Below, in pieces: positions 34,491 to 42,760 of a DNA stretch of 43,038 nucleotides (positions are counted from its first letter, which is position 1; each line of letters opens with the position of its first letter). The position numbers and the translations under genes are program-made. The notes below the pieces were generated by a model. The model saw nothing but the letters and a program-made list of their open reading frames with translations, made no database searches and had not been told where the DNA came from. This DNA is from an uncultured Pseudomonadota bacterium. Lineage in GTDB: Bacteria; Pseudomonadota; Gammaproteobacteria; Burkholderiales; SG8-39. Location: the NCBI GenBank assembly GCA_903829815.1, contig CAIKRR010000068.1:1-43038 (forward strand), given 5' to 3'.

Positions 34491-35158
34491 GATGACGCAT
34501 CGCCCCAGCTTCAGGCCAACCATGGTGTCGAGATAAGCCGCGCGCAGGGGCAGACCGTAAGGCACAAAGATATCCGGCGCATCGGAATCTTCGAGGCCAA
34601 ACGTGTCGACAATGCGATCAATGCACGCGCGAACCACCCCCATGCGGAAAGCCATGCACTTCTTGTTGCCCGTGGTGCCGGAAGACCGTATGACGCGGAG
34701 CGCGTGATCCGACGGGATACTTCGGTCAAGTCGGGCGAGGTCGATGGCGGGGGGAGATGCGCTGCCGCCCCGAGGATTGTCCTGATCCGCCGAGGAGCCG
34801 CCGTAGTCACTGCCGCAGGGAGATCACGGTCGTGGAGGAGCATGCTGCAGCGGCCGAGCTCGTCGCGAGAGGCGTCGAACTCGGAAGCGTAAAAGGAGAG
34901 TGTGGTCGCCCCGATCACGTCGCAGGCTAGAACCGTGGCCAGGTGAGCGAACCGATCGTTGGTCTCGATACCGATCAGCATTCCTGGTGCGACGCCGATT
35001 CGCTGCAATTCGGCCGCGACCGCCAGCACCCGCGATGCAAGCTCGCCATAGGTGTATTGCCGCGCAGGCGTAACGACCGCGGTCGACTCCGGTGCCCCTT
35101 TGGCATGCCGATACAGCCACTGAATGGTCGACGCCGCGTCGTCGCTTGGATGAATCAT
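34491..35158 (-). pseudogene. AMP-dependent acyl ligase, N-terminal part (frameshifted)
   Basis: ATG 35158 begins MIHPSDDAAS, followed by YTYGELASRVLAVAAELQRI as in the N-terminal domain of acyl-CoA synthetases. The frame carries ligase sequence to about 34715, then loses it. The essential P-loop reads correctly only in the neighbouring frame (VIRSSGTTGNKKCMAF) and continues as DTFGLEDSDAPDIFVPYG up to CVI and the TAG at 34488-34490. One indel and one nonsense codon thus break the gene. It would have activated a carboxylate as an acyl-AMP. It follows the TRAP operon in the same direction. Confidence 0.75.
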
Positions 35159-35362
35159 GAATCGGTCAAGGAATGCTTGCAAAAGAAGATGGCAAGGTCG
35201 CGAGAATACCAAAGGAACGAGAGCTGATTGCGGGCAACGCGCACGAAGCCCGAGCCAGGCTTTTGCAGAACTCTGCCTTGCTGGGTATCTGCCACGAAAA
35301 AAACGACGCATGGCTCTCTGGACGGCCTGCGGGTTCACTGCGCCCGCCGCCATGAGTCGCCC

Positions 35363-37210
35363 TCAGCGAGCGTGCCCCAGTGAGGGCAGCCAGGTCGCCA
35401 GGCCGGGCACCAGCGCGATCAGCATCGTGCCGATGAATATGGCCAGCATGGCCGGCGCCACGGAGATGGCAACGTAGCGGATCGACTTGCCGAACATCGC
35501 CGATGCGAAGTAGATGTTCATGCCCGCCGGCGGGCACAGGAAGCCTGCCTCCATCGCCGCCAGGAAGATGATGCCGAAGTGCACAGCGTCGATGCCGTAA
35601 GCTGTGGCAAGCGGCAGCAGCAAGGGCACCAGAACCACCAGCGCGGCGTAGATTTCCATCAGCGCCGCTGCGGCAAACAGGAACAGGCATAGCGCCAACA
35701 GGAACAGGTAGCGGTTGGGAATGACACCTTGTGTCCAGGCCACTGCGGCGTCTGGGATCCCGGCATCGACCAGAAAGTTGGTGAGTGCCAGTGCCATGCC
35801 AAGGATGAGCATCACGCCACCGATGATCTGCGCGCAATCAGCCAGGCTCTGGCCCAGTTGCCGCCAGCCAAGCTCGCGATGGGCAAAGACCTGAGTAGCG
35901 ATGGCGTAGGCGGCAGTCAACGCTGCTGCCTCGGTGGGCGTCGCCAGGCCACTGAGGATCGCACCGATGGCAACACAGGGGGCTGCCACCTCCCACTTCG
36001 CCACCCAGATCGTCGCCAGGCAGCGGCGCATGTCTGGAGGTTCGCCGGCAGGTGCATGGCCAGACTCGCGCCGCAAGAATCCGCCCACCATCAGCAGGCA
36101 GCCCACCATCACCAGCGCGGGCAGCAGGCCCGCGAGGAACATGTCCTGGATCGGCACGCGGGCGATCACGGCATACAGGATCAAAGGCACGCTGGGCGCC
36201 AGCAACACGCCCAGCGCACTGGCGCTGGTCACGAGGCCGATACCGCGCTGCTCGGGATAGCTGGCGTTGCGCAGCAGCGGCAGCAACAGCCCACCCAGCG
36301 CCAGAATGGTGACGCCGCTTCCACCGGTAAAGGCGGTGAAGGCGCTGCACAGCATGGCTGTGGCCAGCACGGTGCCACGCATGCCACCGCCAAACAAGGC
36401 CAGGAATACATCGCCAAGCCTTTGTGCTGCACCGGTACGCGCAAACACCAACCCCGCCAGCGTGAACAGCGGCAGTGCCGGCAACGAAGGGTTGGTGGTG
36501 ATCTGGTAGTGCGAGAGCGCGACCGATGCCAGCGGCAGCGCGTCACTGGCAAAGAGCAGCAGGGCCAGGCCACCCAATACGGCGAAGATCGGTGCCCCGC
36601 AGATCAGCATCGCCAGCAGCCACAGGAGGCCGAGCGGCCAGGCGAGGGCCATGCCTTCGATGTGCACACCCAACCATGCCCCGGCAGCGGGCAGCAGCAC
36701 CGCACAGACCCCTCGGAGGCCAGGATGGCTGCCGCATCGCCACCCGAGCCTCAGACCGAGCCACACAAAGCCCACTGGCAGGCAAGCCTGTACCCACCAC
36801 ACCGGCAGACCATAGGCGAGGACTTGCGCAGCGGTCATCTCGCTGGACACGAAGCGCCAGCTGGCCAGCGCCAACACACCACAGATCAGCGATGCACTGC
36901 CCTTCGCGATGGCCGCCAGCACCGCTTGCGCGAGCGCCCCGGCCGGCGTGCTGAAGCCGCTGCCCAGCGCGGTGAGGTGGCCGTTTCGCTCGGCTGCCAC
37001 CGCACCAAACATCGCCAGCACCAGACCCAGGTGCTGCACCAGCACGGGTGCGTTGTCGACGCCCTGCCCGAAGAGTGGACGCGCGGCCAATTCCAGCACA
37101 GGTACGAGCACCATCAGCGCCAACGCTGAGGCGGAGAGCCACTCGTCGGCGCGCGCCATACGCTGCAGGCCTCGCGGTGGCGAAGCAGACGAACCCACGG
37201 CAGCCGTCAA
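35363..37210 (-). CDS. TRAP transporter, fused DctQ-DctM membrane protein
   Basis: A 615-residue membrane protein with both TRAP subunits. Residues 20-190 form the four-helix DctQ part, with AERNGHLTALG like the family motif. Residues 195-615 are DctM with about twelve helices: FTLAGLVFARTGAAQRL, GVLLAPSVPLILYA, TPTEAAALTAAYA, and GFLCPPAGMNIYFAS near the end are conserved. It imports an organic acid with sodium, using the DctP receptor encoded just upstream. The longest frame starts with TTG 37210, two bases after the DctP stop; ATG 37159 (MARADEWL) is an alternative. Confidence 0.9.
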   Translation of the reverse strand: MTAAVGSSASPPRGLQRMARADEWLSASALALMVLVPVLELAARPLFGQGVDNAPVLVQHLGLVLAMFGAVAAERNGHLTALGSGFSTPAGALAQAVLAAIAKGSASLICGVLALASWRFVSSEMTAAQVLAYGLPVWWVQACLPVGFVWLGLRLGWRCGSHPGLRGVCAVLLPAAGAWLGVHIEGMALAWPLGLLWLLAMLICGAPIFAVLGGLALLLFASDALPLASVALSHYQITTNPSLPALPLFTLAGLVFARTGAAQRLGDVFLALFGGGMRGTVLATAMLCSAFTAFTGGSGVTILALGGLLLPLLRNASYPEQRGIGLVTSASALGVLLAPSVPLILYAVIARVPIQDMFLAGLLPALVMVGCLLMVGGFLRRESGHAPAGEPPDMRRCLATIWVAKWEVAAPCVAIGAILSGLATPTEAAALTAAYAIATQVFAHRELGWRQLGQSLADCAQIIGGVMLILGMALALTNFLVDAGIPDAAVAWTQGVIPNRYLFLLALCLFLFAAAALMEIYAALVVLVPLLLPLATAYGIDAVHFGIIFLAAMEAGFLCPPAGMNIYFASAMFGKSIRYVAISVAPAMLAIFIGTMLIALVPGLATWLPSLGHAR

Positions 37211-37212
37211 GG

Positions 37213-38247
37213 CTACTTGCCCCGCGAGGCGCGGTAGGCCTTCAAGTGGGCAAAGACTTCGTCAAACGTCTCGGCCGGCACCATGCTGCCCCGGATGCGT
37301 GGATACAACTTCTCGGCCAACTCGTTCCACTCGCGCATCTGCTCGGCGTTGGGCTTGTTGACCACCAGACCGCGTTTCTTCATCGCATCGACCGCTTCAT
37401 CGACTTCCCGGCGCGCCTGTGTCCGCATCTGCTCACCAGCCTTCTCGCCAGCCGCGCGCAAGGCCTGCTGGGCGGCCGGGGTCATCGCATCCCAGGCCTT
37501 CAGTGTCACGACGAGGGCACCCACAATGGGGGCCCAGTTGATTTCCAGCATGTTGGAGGCGGTGCCGTACACCTGAGTGGCCAGCGCGAAGTAGGGTGTA
37601 CTGGGCACGACGTTGATCATGCCGGTCTGCACGGCGGGCAGGATGTCCGCAGTTTCCAGCGGCACCGGCGTATAGCCCAGGCTCTTCATGATGGCCTGCT
37701 GCTCGGGCTCGGAGCCCCAGGCAAAGAACTTCATGCGCTTGTAGTCATCGGGGCGAAACGCCGCTTCCTTCGAGAAGAAGCGAACCCAGCCCGCATCACC
37801 CCAAGCCACGACGATGAAGCCCTTGTCGGCAAAGCGTCTCTCCATGGCCGGACGCATCTTGTCGCGCACGAAGTCCACCTCGTCCCAGCTGCGAAAGAGC
37901 AGCGGCAGGTTCTGCATCGCCGCCACGGTGGGCTCGATCTCACGCAAGCCAACGACAGACATCAGCGCACCCTGCAACTGGCCGATACGCATGCGCCGTG
38001 CAATCTCGGCCTCGCCACCCTGGCTGCCGTCGGTGAAGACCACATAGCGGGCGCCCGCGCCTTGAGCCGCGCGCCAGGCTTCGCCCAATTCCATCAGGCT
38101 CTGGTGATAGAGCGAGTTCTTCGGCACCACACTGCCAATGCGCAGTTGCACCGATGCGGTCTGTGCCGGGACGGCCAGCGGCAGGGCCAGACCCGCAAGG
38201 CCCAGCGTGGTGCGGCGGCGGGTGGAGTCGATGCGAGACAGGGTCAT
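37213..38247 (-). CDS. dctP: TRAP transporter, DctP-type receptor
   Basis: A 344-residue periplasmic solute receptor. The signal peptide includes TRRRTTLGLAGLALPLAVPA, which could use Tat or Sec. RIGSVVPKNSLYHQSLME, FTDGSQGGEAEIARRMRIGQ and the arginine-bearing MKFFAWGSEP region correspond to the DctP ligand site. The latter loop differs from C4-dicarboxylate receptors, so the ligand may be another organic acid. ATG 38247 lies 20 bases after the TatT stop. The arrangement TatT-DctP-DctQM is a TRAP operon of the TatT subtype. Confidence 0.9.
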   Translation of the reverse strand: MTLSRIDSTRRRTTLGLAGLALPLAVPAQTASVQLRIGSVVPKNSLYHQSLMELGEAWRAAQGAGARYVVFTDGSQGGEAEIARRMRIGQLQGALMSVVGLREIEPTVAAMQNLPLLFRSWDEVDFVRDKMRPAMERRFADKGFIVVAWGDAGWVRFFSKEAAFRPDDYKRMKFFAWGSEPEQQAIMKSLGYTPVPLETADILPAVQTGMINVVPSTPYFALATQVYGTASNMLEINWAPIVGALVVTLKAWDAMTPAAQQALRAAGEKAGEQMRTQARREVDEAVDAMKKRGLVVNKPNAEQMREWNELAEKLYPRIRGSMVPAETFDEVFAHLKAYRASRGK

Positions 38248-38266
38248 GGGTCGTTACCGGGCAGAT

Positions 38267-39136
38267 TCAGAATCGGTCGTCGATGGTGTCAAGCAGCCAC
38301 TGCGCGCGTTCGCGCATGACTTGATTGCCCAAGTCGCGTGTTGTGTCGGCAGCAACCAGCGCCTGACGCAGCAAGGCCTCGAAGCCGGGCCGGTCTCCGG
38401 CTGGCAGCGCCAAGGCTTCGGCGCGCCCCACGAACACGCCAGCGTTGCGGCCGCCGCTCACCGCAGCGGCCCGGTCGAAGTACGCCGCCGCCTGAGCCGG
38501 GCTGCCACCGGACCGCGCGGCTTCCAGCGTGCCCATGAGCGAAGCCAGAGCGCCCTGGCCGTGGCCGGGGTCACGCGCATAAGCCAATTGCGCCAAGGTT
38601 GTGGCCAGCGGCAGGTCGGCGACCGTGTCTGGCTTGTCCTTGCTCAATGAAATGGCGGCCGCCCAGGCCGCAGCACCCCAGTAGGCGAGACCCACCTGCT
38701 CGACTGGCACGCGGGCCGAACCGGCAGCCAGGGCCCGGGTAAAGCCGGGTTGCGCGGCTTCAAGTGCAGCCATCGCGTGCCGTTGCGCACGCACATACAT
38801 GCGTGCCGCGCGCTCACGCCCGCGCTGCGCAGCGCGGGCGTCCTTGCCTTCCTGCTTTTCGGCGTCGAAGGCAATGAACGCGTAGGCGTATTGCGTGAAG
38901 CCTCCGGTCACGGCCTCGGCCAGCGCGAGATGCCCTGGCATCTGGCGCAGGACCTGCTCCGACAACTTGAGATGGAAGGCGGCCGCGTCGCGCGCGAGGC
39001 CCAGGTCTTCCTCGTCGGCGCCTCCCGGGGAGGCCAATTCGTCAGCCATGGCCTTCACGAGCACCATGCGCGGGGAACAGGCGGCCAGCAGTAGCGACAG
39101 TGCCGCGAACAGGAACAGCCCGGGGAGCTTGCGCAT
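38267..39136 (-). CDS. TatT-family TRAP-associated lipoprotein
   Basis: A 289-residue lipoprotein with lipobox LLLAACSP after a hydrophobic signal. ALAEAVTGGFTQYAYAFIAF and YWGAAAWAAAISLSKD match the TatT family, helical TPR-like trimers first described with a Treponema TRAP system. Such proteins are thought to sit in the periplasm and contact the DctP receptor, perhaps for hydrophobic ligands. ATG 39136 is chosen for the signal peptide; the frame remains open to 39301. First gene of the TRAP operon. A 7-bp triplet repeat lies upstream. Confidence 0.85.
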   Translation of the reverse strand: MRKLPGLFLFAALSLLLAACSPRMVLVKAMADELASPGGADEEDLGLARDAAAFHLKLSEQVLRQMPGHLALAEAVTGGFTQYAYAFIAFDAEKQEGKDARAAQRGRERAARMYVRAQRHAMAALEAAQPGFTRALAAGSARVPVEQVGLAYWGAAAWAAAISLSKDKPDTVADLPLATTLAQLAYARDPGHGQGALASLMGTLEAARSGGSPAQAAAYFDRAAAVSGGRNAGVFVGRAEALALPAGDRPGFEALLRQALVAADTTRDLGNQVMRERAQWLLDTIDDRF

Positions 39137-39232
39137 CAAGGCGCGACGCCGGGTACGGTGGCCGACAACCGTCCACCCATCGCAGGGATGGGCGTCTGCA
39201 CGATCATCAAACCCGGCGCGAACGGACCATGG

Positions 39233-39253
39233 AGCTTTGAGCTTTGAGCTTTG
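39233..39253. repeat. 7-bp tandem repeat, three copies
   Basis: AGCTTTG occurs three times without gaps. It lies about 100 bases upstream of the TatT start, in its possible promoter region. Likely a slippage repeat; no function seen. Confidence 0.7.
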
Positions 39254-39322
39254 GCGCATAGCCCACGAAGCTATGACATTTCGATGAAACCATGGTGACA
39301 CGGCACGCCACCGTAATGCTGC

Positions 39323-39508
39323 ATGCCCGCGCTGCTCATTGCTGGCGGCGCCGACCTCCTGGCACCACCCGCTCTCATGCGCTCATGGGGCAAGCAGTTG
39401 CCGCAGCACGAGTGGGTCCTGATTCCAGAGGCAGGGCACGCGCTGCCATGGGAAGAGCCGGAGGCCTTCAGCCGGGCAGTGCTGGACTTTCTCTCGCGGC
39501 AGCGCTGA
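39323..39508 (+). pseudogene. alpha/beta hydrolase, C-terminal remnant
   Basis: Sixty-one residues resemble the end of an alpha/beta hydrolase: PALLIAGGADLLAPPALMRS holds the acid residue and PEAGHALPWEEPEAFSRAVL holds the catalytic histidine. The nucleophile elbow (GxSxG) and the N-terminal two thirds are absent upstream. No ribosome-binding site. It is a fragment stranded between the TRAP operon and phage debris. Confidence 0.6.
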
Positions 39509-39706
39509 CGCACTCAGGACAACGACACCCCTGCGGTCACGCCTGCCGCATCGAGCCTGACCGCGGTTCTCACGCACCGCTCAGGCGAGCCTGCCAGAAT
39601 TCGGCAAATGCCTGCACCAAGGAGCGCGAGTCGTCTTCCAGCGAGACCAGCCTCGAGCGCAGAAGAGCCCGCTCGCTGCGTGCCCTTTCAATGCCATCAA
39701 AGCCGT

Positions 39707-39919
39707 AGGCAAGACCGTTCCACCGCCGGCGGTCGTGCCGGTGCCAAGGCGAGCCTCGGGATGAATGAGCGTTGCGTATTGCCGGACGTGCGGTGCAATG
39801 CGGGAGACAAGTTCGAAGCGCGCCTGCGGGTACCCGACCGCGACAACCCCATGGGCCCGCCATCGAGGCAGCAGGTCGATGGCACCCAGATATGCGGCTC
39901 TGCCCTCGAAGCGGGCCGG
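39707..39919 (-). pseudogene. NeuD/PglD-like sugar O-acyltransferase fragment
   Basis: About 70 residues in one frame resemble the end of the N-terminal domain of NeuD-type acyltransferases: YLGAIDLLPRW, GVVAVGYPQARFELVSRI, then YATLIHPEARLG and GGGTVL, where the left-handed helix repeats would begin. The frame continues without the hexapeptide repeats, and no start is associated. It joins directly to the terminase remnant. It may be a leftover of a surface-sugar locus. Confidence 0.45.
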
Positions 39920-39929
39920 CACGGGCGGC

Positions 39930-40308
39930 GGTTGATCCTTCAGCCGACAGGGCCTCAAACTTGGAACCTGAGGCCAGCACATGCATGTTGTGTGCGCCAA
40001 CCTCCACGGAAAACCTGCGCCGAAAGCCAGGGCTCCAGGTGAATCGGCTCGCCTGCCAGCGGCCCTTTCACATGGGGCAAGCGCTCGATGAATGCGCACA
40101 GGTTGTCAGCCGGCTGGAAGCCCCTGCCGTCCTTGTCCGTGAGCTTGGGGTTGAAAAGGTACGGACTGGCTGTGCCTTTGAACTTGGCAAGGTCATCCAG
40201 TTGTCGCTGGCAGGCCCGCTGCACCCAGCTTCAAGCCAGGATTTCCCCAGACACCACCTGCTCGGCGTATTGCCTTTCAATCTTGGCTGGTTGTGACTGG
40301 GAATTCAT
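39930..40308 (-). pseudogene. phage terminase large subunit, N-terminal remnant
   Basis: ATG 40308 begins MNSQSQPAKIERQYAEQVVS. A TGA (40231-40233) interrupts the frame after 25 codons, and terminase-like sequence resumes at once: VQRACQRQLDDLAKFKG, then FIERLPHVKGPLAGEPIHLE and PW. The region after PW, with the ATPase P-loop, is lost. A short piece from farther along, VLASGSKFEALSAEGST, follows in another frame (39930-39995). So a nonsense codon, an internal deletion and a frame change have destroyed it. This is the clearest phage trace in the window. Confidence 0.65.
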
Positions 40309-40331
40309 GCAGCGATCAATTCGATCTTGTG

Positions 40332-40367
40332 TTGACATCAGCTACACATCCGGTCAGGATATGTGTA
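40332..40367 (+). promoter_or_regulatory. palindromic operator and -35 element of the toxin-antitoxin operon
   Basis: TTGACA (40332-40337) is a perfect -35 hexamer. The -10 is unclear. TACACAT (40343-40349) and its exact complement ATGTGTA (40361-40367) form an inverted repeat with 11 bases between, covering the spacer and the expected -10. DUF1778 antitoxins bind such sites to repress their own operon. The antitoxin ATG follows 28 bases later. Confidence 0.5.
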
Positions 40368-40394
40368 TCTATTGTGTCTTCATTTGGAGATGCC

Positions 40395-40664
40395 ATGCGC
40401 GACGCCGCCATCAATCTGCGAGCCCTGCCTCAGCAACGCGACCTGATCGACCAGGCCGCGAGCCTTCTGGGTAAAAACCGCTCTGACTTCATGCTGGAAG
40501 CCGCCTGCGACAAGGCTCAGTCGGTGCTCCTTGACCAGGTGTTCTTCAGCCTCGATGACGCCAAGTTCCGGGAGTTCACGGCCATGCTGGATGCGCCGGT
40601 ACAACCTAACCCAGGCCTTGAGCGCTTGCTGGCGGTCAAGGCCCCCTGGAAAGTTGGCGCATGA
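40395..40664 (+). CDS. DUF1778 antitoxin (ribbon-helix-helix)
   Basis: An 89-residue TacA/AtaR-like antitoxin. RDAAINLRALPQQRDLIDQA followed by GKNRSDFMLEAACDKAQ is the ribbon-helix-helix DNA-binding part; the C-terminal DAPVQPNPGLERLLAVKAPW is the usual tail that wraps the toxin. It should neutralise the GNAT toxin encoded next and repress the operon through the palindrome upstream. ATG 40395 follows GGAG; the frame is open from 40293, but that part is not antitoxin-like. Its stop overlaps the toxin start (ATGA). Confidence 0.92.
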   Translation: MRDAAINLRALPQQRDLIDQAASLLGKNRSDFMLEAACDKAQSVLLDQVFFSLDDAKFREFTAMLDAPVQPNPGLERLLAVKAPWKVGA

Positions 40665-41149
40665 ACTTGCGTGCCCCGGAGTCGTTGTCACCTGATCACC
40701 AAGTCAGTTCATTCGCCTGTGGCGAATCGACGCTCGACGAGTGGCTCAAACGCCGCGCTCTGGGCAACCAGACCAGTGGTGCCAGCCGCACGTTCGTCGT
40801 CACGACCCCAGAGCGTGAGGTCATGGGCTACTACGCTTTGGCTGCAGGTGCCGTCGCGCATCAAGACGCTACCCGGTCCATTCGTCAGAACATGCCCGAC
40901 CCGATTCCAGTGATGGTTCTGGCCCGGTTGGCTGTCGATGCTCGAGCGCAAGGAATGAAACTGGGGGCAGCCTTGCTTCAGGATGCGCTGCAGCGCTGTG
41001 TACTGGTATCGCAAAACACAGGTGTGCGAGCCATGCTTGTGCATGCACTGAACGATCGTGCCCGCCAGTTTTACGAGTACTACGGTTTCAAGGCGTCGCC
41101 CGCACATCCCATGACACTGATGCTGCGGATCAATCAGTCATCAATCTGA
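40661..41149 (+). CDS. GNAT-family toxin acetyltransferase (TacT/AtaT type)
   Basis: A 162-residue acetyltransferase toxin. SFACGESTLDEWLKRRALGN is the start typical of DUF1778-linked GNATs, VLARLAVDARAQGMKLGAAL holds the acetyl-CoA loop, and ARQFYEYYGFKASP holds the conserved Tyr. Known members acetylate the amino group of charged tRNAs and stop translation. Full length with the motif intact, so probably active. ATG 40661 overlaps the antitoxin stop, giving coupled synthesis. Confidence 0.93.
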   Translation: MNLRAPESLSPDHQVSSFACGESTLDEWLKRRALGNQTSGASRTFVVTTPEREVMGYYALAAGAVAHQDATRSIRQNMPDPIPVMVLARLAVDARAQGMKLGAALLQDALQRCVLVSQNTGVRAMLVHALNDRARQFYEYYGFKASPAHPMTLMLRINQSSI

Positions 41150-41357
41150 TCTTCAGCCAGCGATTTCAGCCCAGGGATCGTTCTTGTCGACCGAATCCTG
41201 CTGCCCCTGAACCCGCGAGTGGGATGCGGGGGTGAACCCCATTTACGAACCACGGGTTTGAATCGGAATAAGAGCCCATCGGCAACTCAATCGTTCAATG
41301 GCCGGGGCAGGAGGGTCTGTAGTACTAACTTGCTCAGGCTCTGAGGGTGCTGGATTT

Positions 41358-41390
41358 TGGTGGCGACGGGGATTGAACTTATCGCCGTCC
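41358..41390 (-). other. degenerate tmRNA/tRNA 3'-end-like sequence, possible att site
   Basis: On the minus strand this reads GGACG, then TTCAATCCCCGTCGCCACCA, much like the 3' end of tmRNA (ssrA) with GGAC...GGTTC...CTCCACCA. The T-stem cannot pair properly and no other tmRNA part is present, so it is not a working RNA. Such 3'-end fragments are left where genomic islands or phages integrate into ssrA. Confidence 0.35.
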
Positions 41391-41496
41391 TGGGTCGGCT
41401 TCCGAGCCATCTCAGACATATCGATCGCAGATTTCGAGGCCACGAAGCGGACAGCCCCAAGCGCGACGGGTCGTCGGACTCTTGGCCTCTGAAGGC

Positions 41497-41516
41497 GCAG
41501 AGGGGGGCGCCTCTGC
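41497..41516. terminator. GC-rich hairpin downstream of the ATPase gene
   Basis: GCAGAGG and CCTCTGC form a perfect 7-bp stem with a 6-base loop, 33 bases beyond the ATPase stop. No T-run on either side. It may mark the end of the ATPase transcript; weak evidence. Confidence 0.3.
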
Positions 41517-41548
41517 TCAGGCTAAGTACTACTTCGCGACGCTGAAGA

Positions 41549-42760
41549 TCAGGTGTCGTGCGTCGCTTTAGTGCCTTGCGATCCGGACGCGCGGATCAGC
41601 GTCTGGCGCATCTGCGCGTGCCGCAACCAGACTTGCTTCACGAACGGGTCGGCGATGTCGAAGTTTCCATGGCCCTTGCGAACGATGAGGTTGGCGGCGA
41701 CGAGCTTGTCGATCGCCGGTGTCATGTCGTTGGCGGAGATCTCTCTTCGCAGCGACTCGCTGAATGACGTCAGCGTATCGGCGGCATAGAGACCACGGCC
41801 CTGGCCGGCCGCGATTCGCGAGAAGGCGAGAACGGCCAACTCACCAGCGTCCTCGATCGACTGGATGTCGAGTTCGGCCGCCGCGGTGGCCAACGTGGCG
41901 CAGATGGTGGCGAATGCCGCGTCGGCATCCGCTCCGCGTCCCGCGGCGACTTCGTCCTGGAACTGCCGTACGGCCTTCGTCAGCTCCTCCGGTCGGCTCC
42001 CCATGTCGCGAAAACCGGAGAAACCCGCCTGCAGTGAAGGCACGGCCAGCCCGGCCGCGGCGACACGGTTCAGGAACCACTCGACGTAGTCCTTGCTCAG
42101 CGGCTCGAAGGAGGCCGTATGAGCGCCAGCGAACGCCTGGGAGCGCCGTGTCGCCATGTCCGTCACCAGAGACTTGTGCGAGCCCGTCCCGACGATCAGC
42201 AGTCGGCCGGGGAGATCGGTTGCGGTGTTGACCATGTCTCTGGCCGCCTTCAAGGCGAAGAGCATGTCTTGGCCATCCTGGCTGGCCATGGCCTGTTGCA
42301 CCTCGTCGATCACGAGCACGACGTCGCCCTGGGCCTTACGGACCAGTTCGACGAAGACTTCTGCGAGGGTGACGCCGCCAGGCGTTCCCAGACCGTCCAG
42401 TTGGAAGCCCAAGCTGATGCCTGCTGCGCCAAAGTTCACTCCCTTGACCCGGCGCAGCTTCTGCAGCAGCGTAGAAGTGGGTTGCTCGAGTTCGGAGGCC
42501 GCTGCGCGCACTGCCTCCTGTACGAGCGCCATCGGCGGGCGCGAGCGGTCCGTCCATAGGTCCACGTACAGCACAAGAGCCCCGTGGTCGAGGAGCGCCG
42601 GGACGAAGTCCTGCCGGATGAAGGTCGTCTTGCCGATACGCCGGATCCCCGAGAGAAACACGCCGGAGCGTAGTCCCTGGTCCAATGGGCCAGGCTTCAG
42701 GAGTTGCTGCACCAGCGCCTGGGCGTAGCTGGGGCGATGGAACACGAGTTCTTCGGCCAT
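41549..42760 (-). CDS. AAA+ ATPase of unknown role
   Basis: A 403-residue ATPase. Walker A is SGIRRIGKTTF (Lys44), Walker B is DVVLVIDEVQQA (Asp152, Glu153), and RLLIVGTGSH is a sensor-like strand. The C-terminal third is helical and includes IDKLVAANLIVRKGHGNFDI, a winged-helix-like segment, as in archaeal-type and Orc/Cdc6-like ATPases. No nuclease, transposase or other effector is fused. ATG 42760 begins MAEELVFHRPS; an upstream in-frame start exists, but the extra residues look non-coding. It may belong to a mobile or defence module cut by the right edge. Confidence 0.8.
   Translation of the reverse strand: MAEELVFHRPSYAQALVQQLLKPGPLDQGLRSGVFLSGIRRIGKTTFIRQDFVPALLDHGALVLYVDLWTDRSRPPMALVQEAVRAAASELEQPTSTLLQKLRRVKGVNFGAAGISLGFQLDGLGTPGGVTLAEVFVELVRKAQGDVVLVIDEVQQAMASQDGQDMLFALKAARDMVNTATDLPGRLLIVGTGSHKSLVTDMATRRSQAFAGAHTASFEPLSKDYVEWFLNRVAAAGLAVPSLQAGFSGFRDMGSRPEELTKAVRQFQDEVAAGRGADADAAFATICATLATAAAELDIQSIEDAGELAVLAFSRIAAGQGRGLYAADTLTSFSESLRREISANDMTPAIDKLVAANLIVRKGHGNFDIADPFVKQVWLRHAQMRQTLIRASGSQGTKATHDT

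Larger units (their letters stand above)
41150..41548. other. 399-base intergenic region with att-like and hairpin structures
   Basis: No convincing gene. A 29-codon minus-strand ORF (41242-41153) ending in DSVDKNDPWAEIAG looks like the tail of a real protein that I cannot name. A tmRNA-end-like sequence lies at 41358-41390. GTAGTACT (41319-41326) recurs inverted as AGTACTAC (41525-41532), and TGCTCAGGCT occurs directly at 41331-41340 and 41513-41522, so the two edges of this block are related. A hairpin lies between (41497-41516). Confidence 0.45.

Noticed and set aside
35729-37129. 466-codon plus-strand ORF opposite DctQM
   Set aside because: Gln/His-rich mirror of membrane-helix codons; no independent support.
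37048-38319. 423-codon plus-strand ORF opposite DctP
   Set aside because: Antisense shadow of a clear receptor gene.
41358-41390. a complete tRNA or tmRNA gene
   Set aside because: The T-stem does not pair, spacing to CCA is three bases short for a tRNA, and no remaining RNA body is present.
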